From an uncultured Clostridia bacterium (GTDB lineage Bacteria; Bacillota; Clostridia; Christensenellales; Borkfalkiaceae): a DNA stretch of 33,187 nucleotides. The stretch lies in NCBI GenBank assembly GCA_947627575.1, contig CANQWN010000011.1, positions 1 through 33,187 of the forward strand, written 5' to 3'. Within the stretch, counting starts at the first letter, position 1, and every line of letters begins with the position of its first letter. This document shows positions 7,573-15,126 of this stretch, piece by piece. The translations under genes and the position numbers were made by a program. The notes beneath the pieces were generated by a model. The model did not search any database and was not told where the DNA came from. It worked only from the letters and a program-made list of their open reading frames with translations.

Positions 7573-8199
7573 TCAGCCCCTTATTATACCCTTTTCCTTC
7601 AATACGCGGATAATTATATCCGACGTTTCGAATTTGGTGCCGCAACAATAAATTTCGGTTATGCGCGGGTATTTGCGCAACAAAGTTTTGTAGCCCTGAT
7701 AAACTCTTTCGTGAAAGGCTATGCCTTCGCTTTCCATTCTGTCGTTCTTGTCCGCGCCGTGCTTTCTTTCAAACGCGAGGCGGGGCGGAATATCGAGAAA
7801 TATGGTGAGATCGGGCTGATATTTATACAAAGCGGCGTAGTTTATATCCTCTATGAACTTCATCCCCAGCCCGCGGGCGTATCCCTGATAGGCGAGGGAG
7901 GAATCCACATATCTGTCGCAAAGCACCAGCTTGCCGCTTTCCAGCGCGGGCGCAACCACCTCGTTAAGGTGCTGTATCCTCGCCGCGGCGTACAACAGCG
8001 CCTCGCATTCGGCGCACATTTCGCCGTTTCTGCCGTCGAGAATAATCGAACGTATCTCTTCGGCGATGCGGCTTCCGCCCGGTTCCCTCGTCACCACAAA
8101 ATCTATGTCCTGCTGTTTGAGGTATTGCCCCAAAAGTTTTATCTGCGTGCTTTTGCCGGAGCCTTCGCACCCTTCGAATGTTACGAATTTGCCCCTCAT
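7573..8199 (-). CDS. tmk: Thymidylate kinase
   Basis: A 208-residue kinase phosphorylating dTMP to dTDP with ATP, an essential step in dTTP synthesis. Motifs are the P-loop EGCEGSGKST (9-18), the REPGG segment near 38-42 that binds dTMP, and DRYVDSSLAYQG near 95-106. Length is typical. The start overlaps the end of the yaaO-like gene by 4 bases (8196-8199), so translation is coupled. Conserved yaaO-tmk-holB order supports the call. Confidence 0.97.
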   Translation of the reverse strand: MRGKFVTFEGCEGSGKSTQIKLLGQYLKQQDIDFVVTREPGGSRIAEEIRSIILDGRNGEMCAECEALLYAAARIQHLNEVVAPALESGKLVLCDRYVDSSLAYQGYARGLGMKFIEDINYAALYKYQPDLTIFLDIPPRLAFERKHGADKNDRMESEGIAFHERVYQGYKTLLRKYPRITEIYCCGTKFETSDIIIRVLKEKGIIRG

Positions 8200-9545
8200 G
8201 ATTTTTTTACCACCCTAATAAGCCCGTCGTCCAGCCCGTAGGTGTGTTTGGAAACGCTTAAAGTGTGTATGACGGCGGGGGTGATTATTTCGCCGGCTAT
8301 CACTACGGGTATGCAGGGCGGGGTAACGCCGGCGTTGCAGGCGCTCATCCTGCCCTCCGCGTCTTTAAGTTCCACCGCTTCCCACGGCCTTTTAAGCGCG
8401 TATTGATAGCTGTACGTCCTTTCCCCCTCGGGTATGGGCGCCTTGCCTATATAAGTGCCCTTGTTCTTTTTGTAAGTTATGGCGGCGGGAAGCCTGTCTT
8501 TAAGCATATTCAGCTCGCCCCCGTCGGTTACGGCGGAAAGGTAGAAAAGTATATACCTTCCGTCGGAAAGTTCGGCGTATACCCCCTTCTTTTCAAGCCT
8601 GTGCAGAACGCGCACGGGCGACACGCCGAGGGGTTTGAAATCTATCGCCAGCTTCGCCCAATCGTCGGAGGGGAAGAACGTAAGCGCTGCCGACGTACTT
8701 TCGCGGAATGTCTTTGCCGCGGTTTTGGCCCTTTCGTAAATTTTGGGGTTGTTGGCTATATATTTATAGCCGTATTCCACAGACGCCATGACGGGATACG
8801 ACGGGGACGTGGTACCGAAAAGCTGTACGCCCGTCTTTACGTCCTCATACAAATCGCTGCTTTTTACGTTGAGAACGGCGCCCTGCGTAAGCGTGGGCAA
8901 CGTCTTGTGCGCGCCGTCCACCCAAACGTCCGCATAGGTGCCCGCATAGCCCTTTTTATCCTTTTCAAATACGAGGTGCGCGCCGTGCGCGCCGTCCGCC
9001 GCAAATATTCTGCCGTGCCTGTGCGCGGCGGCGGCATAGCTTTCAAGCGGGGCTATATTGCCGTAATAATCGGGGGTAACCATCAGTATGCCGGCAATAC
9101 CCGCGTCGTTTACCATCAAAGTTTCGATAAGTTCGGGGGAAGGCGGCATCATCACGCCCTCTTTTTCCACGCCCTGCACCACCACCGGTTCCAACCCCAG
9201 CACGCGGCAACCGTCCCACACGGAAGCGTGGGAATTGCGCGGAACGATAACCTTGTTGCCGCGCTTTGAAAGGGCGTAAAGCATAGCCTTTACCCCGCAG
9301 GACGAACCGTCGGTAAGTATCAGGCTTTTGTATGCGCCCGTTATTTCGGCTATATCTTTCTGCGCGGCGGCTATTATCCCGTCAGGCATCATAAGATTGT
9401 CGGAATAGGGCAACTCGGTTACGTCGAGGTCGGCGACGGGAAAATATTTTTTAAATTCGCCCTTGGCTTTGTGCCCGGGCATATGAAAACATTTCTTCGC
9501 CCCGGAATACTTTTTAAGTTGACTTAAAATATGATATTCGTACAT
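8196..9545 (-). CDS. Orn/Lys/Arg decarboxylase-family PLP enzyme (YaaO-like)
   Basis: A 449-residue fold-type I PLP enzyme of the group III decarboxylase family in its short (YaaO-like) form, which lacks the N-terminal wing domain of the E. coli enzymes. HMPGHK at 21-26 is diagnostic, TDGSSCGVKAM at 78-88 binds the cofactor phosphate, DGAHGAH at 184-190 contains the Asp contacting the PLP ring, and DGAHKTLPTLTQGA at 210-223 carries the Schiff-base lysine (Lys214). The natural substrate (arginine, lysine or ornithine) cannot be decided from sequence; polyamine synthesis is the usual role. The ATG follows AAGGGGAGAG and lies 21 bases after the lysS stop. Confidence 0.9.
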   Translation of the reverse strand: MYEYHILSQLKKYSGAKKCFHMPGHKAKGEFKKYFPVADLDVTELPYSDNLMMPDGIIAAAQKDIAEITGAYKSLILTDGSSCGVKAMLYALSKRGNKVIVPRNSHASVWDGCRVLGLEPVVVQGVEKEGVMMPPSPELIETLMVNDAGIAGILMVTPDYYGNIAPLESYAAAAHRHGRIFAADGAHGAHLVFEKDKKGYAGTYADVWVDGAHKTLPTLTQGAVLNVKSSDLYEDVKTGVQLFGTTSPSYPVMASVEYGYKYIANNPKIYERAKTAAKTFRESTSAALTFFPSDDWAKLAIDFKPLGVSPVRVLHRLEKKGVYAELSDGRYILFYLSAVTDGGELNMLKDRLPAAITYKKNKGTYIGKAPIPEGERTYSYQYALKRPWEAVELKDAEGRMSACNAGVTPPCIPVVIAGEIITPAVIHTLSVSKHTYGLDDGLIRVVKKS

Positions 9546-9566
9546 CGTCTCTCCCCTTATTATGCG

Positions 9567-11072
9567 TTATTTTTTGGGTTTCATCGTGGGAAACAGCAAA
9601 ACGTCCCTTATTGTGGGGCTGTCGGTAAGCAACATTACCAGCCTGTCCGCGCCGAAGCCCAAACCGCCCGCGGGCGGCAAACCGTATTCAAGCGCGGTGA
9701 TAAACTCTTCGTCCACCGCGGCGTTGCAACCGGGTTCCTGCGCGCGCTTTTCCTCAACCTGTTTTACAAATCTCTGCTTCTGGTCTATCGGGTCGTTCAA
9801 TTCGGAAAAGGCGTTGCCGAATTCGTGCCCGCAGATGAAATATTCAAACCTCTGCGTAAACGCGGGGTCGTCCGGCTTGCGCTTTGCAAGCGGGCTGTTT
9901 TCGACGGGATAATCGTAAATGAACGTGGGCTGGATAAGTTTGTCCTCCGCAAACGCGTCGAACAGCGCGATAAGCACGTGCCCGCGCGTGGCGTTTTCGC
10001 CCTCTTCGGGTTCCACGCCCAACGCCTTTGCACAGTCGCGCGCGGCTTTGTCGTCCGCCCAACTGTCGTAATCCGCCCCGCAGTACTTTTTTACGGCTTG
10101 CTTCATCGTAAGCCTTTCCCATTTGCCGCCGAGGTGGATAACTTCGCCCTGATAGGTTATATCGGTGGTTCCGCATACGTTGCGGGCTATCGTGGAATAC
10201 ATATCCTCCACCATCTCCATCACGCTGAAATAATCGCAATACGCCTGATATACTTCAACCGTGGTAAATTCGGGATTGTGGTAGGCGTCCATACCCTCGT
10301 TGCGGAAAATTCTGCCCACTTCGTACACCTTTTCCAACCCGCCCACGATAAGCCTTTTCAGGTACAGTTCGGTTTCTATGCGCAGATACATATCGATATC
10401 CAGCGCGTTGTGGCGGGTTTTGAAAGGTCTTGCCGCGGCGCCTATTTCAAGCGTTGTAAGGACGGGGGTATCCACTTCGAGGAAGCCCTTGCCGTCGAGA
10501 TAGGCGCGTATTTCGCGGAATATGCGCGATCTTTTTATAAACGCTTCCTTCACTTCGGGGTTGACGATAAGGTCGAGGTCGCGCTGGCGGTAACGTATGT
10601 CGGGGTTGGTCAACCCGTGCTGTTTTTCGGGCAACGGGCGCAGGCATTTTGTAAGCATTTCAAGGCGGCTTACGTGTATGGAAATTTCCCCCGTCTGCGT
10701 TTTGAAAACATAGCCCTTTACGCCTATTATGTCGCCTATATCGTAATCCTTTTTGAACGCGGCGTAAGTTTCGTCGCCGACGTCGTCGCGGCGGACGTAA
10801 ACCTGAATTTGCCCTTCCCTGTCCTGCAAATGCGAAAAGGAAGCCTTGCCCATAATGCGGCGGCTTATCAGCCTGCCCGCAAAGGATACTTCCTTGCCTT
10901 CAAGCTGTTCAAAACCTTCCTTTATGTCGGAAGAACCGTGCGTTACGTCGTAGCTTACTTTAACGAAAGGGTCGTTGCCCTCTTCGCGCAATTTGTTAAG
11001 TTTTTCGCGGCGAATCCTCGCCTGTTCCGCCAATTCCTCTTCGGTGGGCGGCGCGGTATTTTCAAAATCCAT
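9567..11072 (-). CDS. lysS: Lysyl-tRNA synthetase, class II
   Basis: I chose the start at 11072 (protein beginning MDFENTAPPT), 57 bases inside the longest frame, because AAGGAAC precedes it and the longer frame would overlap greA. The 501-residue product has an N-terminal OB-fold for anticodon binding (about 55-145, including VSFAGRLISRRIMGKASF) and a class II catalytic domain: motif 2 FRNEGMDAYHNPEFT and motif 3 GLGFGADRLVMLLTDSPTIR near the C-terminus. It charges tRNA(Lys). It begins 8 bases after the greA stop; greA-lysS pairing is common in Firmicutes. Confidence 0.97.
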   Translation of the reverse strand: MDFENTAPPTEEELAEQARIRREKLNKLREEGNDPFVKVSYDVTHGSSDIKEGFEQLEGKEVSFAGRLISRRIMGKASFSHLQDREGQIQVYVRRDDVGDETYAAFKKDYDIGDIIGVKGYVFKTQTGEISIHVSRLEMLTKCLRPLPEKQHGLTNPDIRYRQRDLDLIVNPEVKEAFIKRSRIFREIRAYLDGKGFLEVDTPVLTTLEIGAAARPFKTRHNALDIDMYLRIETELYLKRLIVGGLEKVYEVGRIFRNEGMDAYHNPEFTTVEVYQAYCDYFSVMEMVEDMYSTIARNVCGTTDITYQGEVIHLGGKWERLTMKQAVKKYCGADYDSWADDKAARDCAKALGVEPEEGENATRGHVLIALFDAFAEDKLIQPTFIYDYPVENSPLAKRKPDDPAFTQRFEYFICGHEFGNAFSELNDPIDQKQRFVKQVEEKRAQEPGCNAAVDEEFITALEYGLPPAGGLGFGADRLVMLLTDSPTIRDVLLFPTMKPKK

Positions 11073-11080
11073 AATGTTCC

Positions 11081-11551
11081 TTATTCGATAGCGATTATTT
11101 TCATTGTGTAGCTGTAACCGTCGGGGCACAAAACGGTAACCGTATCCCCCACGCGCTTTTTCAACAGAGCCGCGCCTACGGGCGATTCCACAGATATCTT
11201 GCCGTTCATTACGTCAACGTCTGTTACGCTGGTTATAACATACTGCTGGGTATCCTGCAAATCGTTGTCGTATACGGTCACTTTGGAATTGAGGTGGACG
11301 TAGCTGTTATCGGAAACCTCCTCGCGTATGTCCGCGTTCTTTATCTGGTATTCCAGCTCGGCAATTTTGCCCTCGTTGGAACGCTGTTCTTCGCGGGCGG
11401 CGTCGTATTCCGCGTTTTCGGAAAGGTCGCCGTGGCTGCGCGCTTCGGCTATCCTTTCGATAATTTCGGGGCGTTTTACCTTTACGAGGTAATCCAGCTC
11501 CTTTTTCAAATCATCGTAATTTTTTCTCGTCATTACAAATTGTTCTGCCAT
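11081..11551 (-). CDS. greA: Transcription elongation factor GreA
   Basis: A 156-residue factor that enters the RNA polymerase secondary channel and stimulates cleavage of backtracked RNA. The N-terminal coiled-coil hairpin carries ARSHGDLSENAEYDAAREEQ near 36-55, with the acidic tip residues (Asp, Glu) that act at the active site. The C-terminal FKBP-like domain includes VESPVGAALLKKRVGD. The start follows AAGAGGTG. It is the first gene of the greA-lysS-yaaO-tmk-holB-ricT run and is preceded by a strong promoter and a folded leader. Confidence 0.97.
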   Translation of the reverse strand: MAEQFVMTRKNYDDLKKELDYLVKVKRPEIIERIAEARSHGDLSENAEYDAAREEQRSNEGKIAELEYQIKNADIREEVSDNSYVHLNSKVTVYDNDLQDTQQYVITSVTDVDVMNGKISVESPVGAALLKKRVGDTVTVLCPDGYSYTMKIIAIE

Positions 11552-11572
11552 TTTACACCTCTTAAAATAATT

Positions 11573-11645
11573 GTTGCGGGCTTATCGCGCCCGATTGATA
11601 AACAAAAGTGATTCCGCTCTGCACGGAATCACGGTTTTACGCAAC
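11573..11645 (-). ncRNA. Folded 5' leader of greA (three-way junction, unknown class)
   Basis: The predicted transcript starts at about 11642. GTTGC (11641-11645) pairs with GCAAC (11573-11577), enclosing two hairpins: GTGATTCCG/CGGAATCAC (11608-11632) and GGGC/GCCC (11578-11592). The larger hairpin is followed by TTTTG on the minus strand, so it may also act as a weak attenuator. The base of the junction lies about 11 bases upstream of the ribosome site. Confidence 0.45.
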
Positions 11646-11648
11646 TAT

Positions 11649-11677
11649 ATTATATATATTCCCTTCGGCTTTGTCAA
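11649..11677 (-). promoter_or_regulatory. Sigma-A promoter of the greA-lysS operon
   Basis: Perfect consensus on the minus strand: -35 TTGACA (11672-11677), 17-base spacer, -10 TATAAT (11649-11654). Confidence 0.9.
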
Positions 11678-11705
11678 CCGTAAGCGGGGGTAAACTCGTT
11701 TAAAA

Positions 11706-12881
11706 TTAACCTTTAAGCGAGGATACAAACTGCGAAATGCGGTCGATGGCTTCGGCAAGCTGCCCCATAGACGTGGCGTAGGAACAGCGGACGTGGTTCC
11801 TGCCCGCCTGCCCGAAAGCCGAACCGGGCACCACGGCAACTTTGCGGCTTTTTAAAAGCTCTTCCGCAAAAGTTTCGCCGTCCAGCCCCGTGCTTTCCAC
11901 CGTGGGGAACACGTAAAACGCGCCGCGCGGCTGAAAACAGTTAAGCCCCATGCTGTTGAACGCGTTTACGAGAAAGTTTCCGCGGCGGTTATATTCGAAG
12001 CGCATCTGCTCTACCGAAGCGAACCCGTCCGAAAAGCCGTCCTTCAAGGCGCATATCGCGGCGCGCTGGCTCATCTGCGGCGCGCAAAGTATGGTGTATT
12101 GATGTATTTTGAACATCGCCTCGTCTATTTCGCGGGGAGCGCAGACGAAACCGACGCGCCAACCCGTCATCGCAAACGCCTTGGAAAAGCCGTTGATAAG
12201 CACCGTTCGTTCGGACATATCCTTTAACGAAGCTATGGAACAGTGCTTTGCGCCGTACGTAAGTTCGGCGTAAATTTCATCGGAAATGACAAGCAGGTCG
12301 TGTTTTTTTATGACGGGGATTATCGCCTCAAGCTGTTCGCGCGTCATCACCCCGCCCGTCGGGTTGTTGGGATACGCCACTATCACCGCCTTGGTTTTGG
12401 GGGTAATCGCCTTTTCCAGCTCCCCGGGAGTGAGTATAAAGCCGTTTTCCGCAACGCAGTTTACGGACACGGGCACGCCGCCGGCAAGCGTTACGGCGGG
12501 CGCGTAGGAAACGTAACAGGGTTGGGGCACAAGCACCTCGTCCCCGTCGTCGCAGACGGCGCGAAGGCACAAATCAATAGCCTCGCTTGCGCCGACGGTA
12601 ACTATCGTCCTGTCGGGCGAATAGCCGTTTATCCCGAAGCGCGCGCCTATGTACGCGCAGATAAGTTCAAGCAGTTCGGGAAGTCCGCGGTTGCCCGTAT
12701 ATTGGGTTTCGCCGCGCTGGACGGAGCGGATAGCCGCGCTGCGCACGTTCCACGGCGTAACGAAATCCGGTTCGCCCACGCCCAAAGATATCGCGCCGTC
12801 CATTTTACGCACGATATCGAAAAATTTTCTTATGCCGCTGGGTTGAAGGGAGGCGGCTTTTGAATTTACGAAATTCCTCAC
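11706..12881 (-). CDS. Class I aminotransferase (AspC/AlaT/PatA type)
   Basis: A 391-residue fold-type I aminotransferase. SLGVGEPDFVTP at 32-43, YPNNPTGG at 170-177 (PLP-contacting Asn), SDEIYAEL at 200-207 (Asp201, Tyr204), GFSKAFAMTGWRVGF at 231-245 (Schiff-base Lys234) and the substrate-carboxylate Arg in RCSYATS near 376 are all present. Such enzymes transfer amino groups between alanine, aspartate or aromatic amino acids and 2-oxoglutarate. The Lrp/AsnC regulator upstream overlaps it by 4 bases. That pairing matches alaR-alaT (yugG-yugH) of B. subtilis, so alanine metabolism is a reasonable inference but not proven. No clear terminator follows. Confidence 0.92.
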   Translation of the reverse strand: MRNFVNSKAASLQPSGIRKFFDIVRKMDGAISLGVGEPDFVTPWNVRSAAIRSVQRGETQYTGNRGLPELLELICAYIGARFGINGYSPDRTIVTVGASEAIDLCLRAVCDDGDEVLVPQPCYVSYAPAVTLAGGVPVSVNCVAENGFILTPGELEKAITPKTKAVIVAYPNNPTGGVMTREQLEAIIPVIKKHDLLVISDEIYAELTYGAKHCSIASLKDMSERTVLINGFSKAFAMTGWRVGFVCAPREIDEAMFKIHQYTILCAPQMSQRAAICALKDGFSDGFASVEQMRFEYNRRGNFLVNAFNSMGLNCFQPRGAFYVFPTVESTGLDGETFAEELLKSRKVAVVPGSAFGQAGRNHVRCSYATSMGQLAEAIDRISQFVSSLKG

Positions 12882-13369
12882 GGCTGCACGCTTATCCTGT
12901 CGGGCACGGAATCTTTTTGCATTATCGCGCCCTCAACCTTATATTTTTTGAGAATGAAGTGCGTGGCGGTGGAAAGCACCGCGTCGTACCGCGAAATCTT
13001 TTCGGAAACGAACCGCGAAACGTCGCGGAGGGAATTTCCCTTCACTATCACGGCAAGGTCGTAAGAACCGCTCATAAGATACAAATTCTGCACCTCTTCC
13101 TGCGCGGCAATTTCCACGGCTATCGCGTCGAAGCCGTGCCCGCCCTGCGGGGTAACTTTAACTTCTATCAGCGCTTCCACGCCGTCGTCCTCAACCGCGG
13201 CGGTGTTCACTATGGCGGTATATTTAACTATCACGCCCTCTTTTTCAAGTTTTTCAACCGCGGCGGCAACCTCTTCCTCCGCCGCGCCCAACATCTGCGA
13301 CATACGTTTTACGTTTATCCTTGCGTCCTCGGTGACGAGGGACAGTATGTCCTGTTCCAACTTTTGCAT
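12878..13369 (-). CDS. Lrp/AsnC-family transcriptional regulator
   Basis: A 163-residue regulator with an N-terminal winged helix-turn-helix (about 1-60; INVKRMSQMLGAAEEEVAAA) and a C-terminal ligand-binding RAM domain (about 70-150; ALIEVKVTPQGGHGFDAIAV, then LMSGSYDLAVIVKG). These proteins assemble into octamers and sense amino acids. It shares an operon with the aminotransferase, so it probably controls that gene and itself. It has its own consensus promoter, and AAGGGGTGAATT precedes the ATG. Confidence 0.93.
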   Translation of the reverse strand: MQKLEQDILSLVTEDARINVKRMSQMLGAAEEEVAAAVEKLEKEGVIVKYTAIVNTAAVEDDGVEALIEVKVTPQGGHGFDAIAVEIAAQEEVQNLYLMSGSYDLAVIVKGNSLRDVSRFVSEKISRYDAVLSTATHFILKKYKVEGAIMQKDSVPDRISVQP

Positions 13370-13395
13370 AATTCACCCCTTGCTTGTTTTGTTTA

Positions 13396-13424
13396 ATTGT
13401 AACTTTTTTGAAGGACGTTGTCAA
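13396..13424 (-). promoter_or_regulatory. Promoter of the Lrp/aminotransferase operon
   Basis: -35 TTGACA (13419-13424), 17-base spacer, -10 TACAAT (13396-13401) on the minus strand. It is back-to-back with the promoter of the 13476 gene; the -35 boxes are about 16 bases apart, so a regulator here could affect both. Confidence 0.85.
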
Positions 13425-13440
13425 TTTAATTTTAAAAAGG

Positions 13441-13469
13441 TTTACTTTTAACAAAGTATTTTATATAAT
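13441..13469 (+). promoter_or_regulatory. Promoter of the 86-residue gene
   Basis: -35 TTTACT (13441-13446), 17-base spacer, -10 TATAAT (13464-13469). Only six bases separate the -10 box from the ATG, implying a leaderless message. Confidence 0.7.
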
Positions 13470-13475
13470 TTAATT

Positions 13476-13736
13476 ATGTTCAGGATATGGGCGAAAGTGA
13501 TTAAAGACGACAAAATAATAAAACAGGCAACTTACGAAAGCCCCGATAAATTTGTTTACGGCAAATTTTTCGGATACCTTGCGGAACTGTGCGAACAGCT
13601 TGATATCGCCACCCCCGTGCTTTTGAAAACGCACATCTTCAATTACGCCAAATTTGCCACCGTGCGTTTTCTGCCGCGCGATTTTGCCGAACCCGTAGAT
13701 TTCGATAAACTTGTTCTTGACAACATATCTTTATAA
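13476..13736 (+). CDS. Small protein of unknown function (86 residues)
   Basis: A soluble alpha/beta-looking protein starting MFRIWAKVIKDDKI with no signal peptide or membrane segment. I do not recognise it, but codon use matches the neighbours, and the promoter in front and hairpin behind argue that it is real. A family member should show the N-terminal RIWAKVIKD and a C-terminal TVRFLPRDFAEPVD segment. There is no Shine-Dalgarno sequence: TATAAT lies six bases before the ATG, so translation is probably leaderless. It is divergent from the Lrp regulator, which may control it. Confidence 0.7.
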   Translation: MFRIWAKVIKDDKIIKQATYESPDKFVYGKFFGYLAELCEQLDIATPVLLKTHIFNYAKFATVRFLPRDFAEPVDFDKLVLDNISL

Positions 13737-13749
13737 TTTATAAAAAAAG

Positions 13750-13770
13750 CCGCATACTTAACGTATGCGG
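13750..13770. terminator. Bidirectional hairpin terminator
   Basis: CCGCATAC, loop TTAAC, GTATGCGG. The plus strand continues with TTTACTTG and the minus strand with CTTTTTTTA, so it can end the 86-residue gene and also the minus-strand gene at 14002-14895. Confidence 0.75.
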
Positions 13771-13974
13771 TTTACTTGTATTTTCTGTTTTGCAAATCTT
13801 ATTTTGCTGGGCGCCGCGGGCGCCGTTTTTGCGTTTACGGGGGTAGACGTGCTTAAATATGTGTTTTTTAATGCGGTTTTACCTTACAGGGTATACCTTG
13901 CCATATGCGGCGTATGCGCGATATTTGCGGTGTATGCGCTGATAGTTTTCAAGCCGTTCAAGGGCTTGAAATAG
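13765..13974 (+). CDS. DUF378/YuzA-like small membrane protein
   Basis: A 69-residue hydrophobic protein with two predicted membrane helices (about 8-28 and 40-62). FTGVDVLKYVF, then LPYRVYLAICGVCAIFAVY, resembles the second half of DUF378 proteins, but the usual GGINWG motif of helix 1 is replaced by GAAGAVFAF. The start is uncertain: the only in-frame ATG lies inside the 3' arm of the terminator hairpin and has no ribosome site. It may be poorly expressed, start at a rare codon, or be a decaying copy. Function unknown. Confidence 0.5.
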   Translation: MRFTCIFCFANLILLGAAGAVFAFTGVDVLKYVFFNAVLPYRVYLAICGVCAIFAVYALIVFKPFKGLK

Positions 13975-14001
13975 CTTATCTGCGGCATATTACGGGGGGA
14001 A

Positions 14002-14895
14002 TTATTCTGTTTCCACCCTTACCGCCGCGCCCGTATCCGCGTCCTGATAGGTCATCCAATACCCGTTTTCGCCCACGGGAATATACGAAACCAGCCCTTT
14101 CATTTCGTCGGGGGGCTGCGGGGTGTGCGGCGCGGGCACGCCGTAACAGATATAAAGCGGCTTGCCTTCGCCGTAAATTACGCCGAACACGTAAAATTTG
14201 CCGTCGCCGTAATTTATGCGCGCCCACCGCGAATTGTCTATCAGCCCGCACAGATCTTCCGCGGGCGGATAGCCGCCGAAAACTTTTTCTATCTCGTCTT
14301 TCATTTTTTCGTAAAATCTTCCCGAGGAGAGAGGTGGCACGCCGACGACAGGGCTTTCAGCCTCTTCATCCGCGCCAGCGTTGCGCCCGCCCGTTTCCGC
14401 CTTGATTTCTTCCTCTTTATTTTCGCGTACAGCGCCGCCGTCTTTATCAGCTTCTGCGTATTCATAGTAATTTTCCTCCGCAAGCGCCTCGTCCTCATAG
14501 ACGGCGGGTTGCGCCGCGGGCGAACTTTTTTCCCGCTTTTCCACTTCGTCTTTCAGGGTAAGCGCGGCGGACTGAAATGGTCCGCACACCGCCGAAGCGA
14601 CGGGGAATACCCCGCCCTTTATAAAACATATAAGCGCCGCAAACCCGCGGGAAGTATCCACTTCGCTTTCGCCGTCGAAAGCGCCGTCCTCCATTATAAG
14701 GCAATTGGCTCCGTCGGATAGGGCGCAAACCAGCCTGCCCTCCGTAAGCGGCGCAAAATTAAGATAGGTTGCTTCCGCTTTAAGGTGCGCGCCGTATTTT
14801 TCGCATCTCACCAGCCCCGTAACCTCGCCGCCGTCGGCGGAAAAGCCCTGCTTCAACTGTTTTATAACCGCAACGTTTTTTGTGTAACCGGACAT
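14002..14895 (-). CDS. Conserved-looking protein of unknown function, two domains with an acidic linker
   Basis: I placed the start at 14895 (MSGYTKNVAV), after GCGGGGGAACG, rather than at the longest frame 120 bases upstream, whose extension looks like untranslated AT-rich DNA. The 297-residue product has an N-terminal domain (1-115, with LVRCEKYGAHLKAEATYLNF), an acidic low-complexity linker (about 125-195) and a C-terminal domain (200-297) rich in aromatics: INYGDGKFYVFGVIYGEG, PLYICYGVPAPH, GYWMTYQDADTG. No membrane segment or known motif is visible. A TATAAT at 14953-14958 on the minus strand may be its -10 box. Function unknown. Confidence 0.7.
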   Translation of the reverse strand: MSGYTKNVAVIKQLKQGFSADGGEVTGLVRCEKYGAHLKAEATYLNFAPLTEGRLVCALSDGANCLIMEDGAFDGESEVDTSRGFAALICFIKGGVFPVASAVCGPFQSAALTLKDEVEKREKSSPAAQPAVYEDEALAEENYYEYAEADKDGGAVRENKEEEIKAETGGRNAGADEEAESPVVGVPPLSSGRFYEKMKDEIEKVFGGYPPAEDLCGLIDNSRWARINYGDGKFYVFGVIYGEGKPLYICYGVPAPHTPQPPDEMKGLVSYIPVGENGYWMTYQDADTGAAVRVETE

Positions 14896-15050
14896 CGTTC
14901 CCCCGCAATACTTCCCGCCCCGAAGCCGCGGAAAAATATCTTTTATATTAAAATTATACATTGTTCCGAAGGGTAAAATTACCGATAATATGTAAAAAAA
15001 TACACTTTTTTGCACTATTTTTACACTATAAAATCACTTGCGCACTTTGT

Positions 15051-15064
15051 TTTAAACGTTTGCA
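15051..15064 (+). promoter_or_regulatory. cre-like catabolite-repression operator at pckG
   Basis: TTTAAACGTTTGCA matches 12 of 14 positions of the CcpA cre consensus TGWAANCGNTNWCA and overlaps the pckG -35 box, the right place for repression by glucose. This is a motif match only. Confidence 0.35.
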
Positions 15065-15088
15065 TTTAACGGCGGTTTTTTATATAAT
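15060..15088 (+). promoter_or_regulatory. Promoter of pckG
   Basis: -35 TTGCAT (15060-15065), 17-base spacer, -10 TATAAT (15083-15088). The start of transcription falls near 15095. Confidence 0.75.
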
Positions 15089-15126
15089 TATATATGGAAA
15101 AATTGTTTTTAAAAGAGGTATTTTCT

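Noticed and set aside
9531-11111. 526-residue open frame on the plus strand opposite lysS
   Set aside because: It is a shadow of lysS; its composition is not protein-like and no start signals are present. The same holds for other long antisense frames, for example opposite tmk, yaaO and pckG.
11073-11129. Longer lysS start overlapping greA
   Set aside because: The added residues are the greA 3' end in another frame, and the internal ATG has a ribosome site.
14896-15015. N-terminal extension of the 14002-14895 gene
   Set aside because: The extra 40 codons cover AT-rich promoter-like DNA with no ribosome site at the upstream ATG.
15094-15126. Longer pckG start at 15094
   Set aside because: The ATG lies at the predicted transcript start and adds residues not typical of the family, while the ATG at 15127 has an AGAGGT ribosome site. 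A leaderless longer form cannot be fully excluded.
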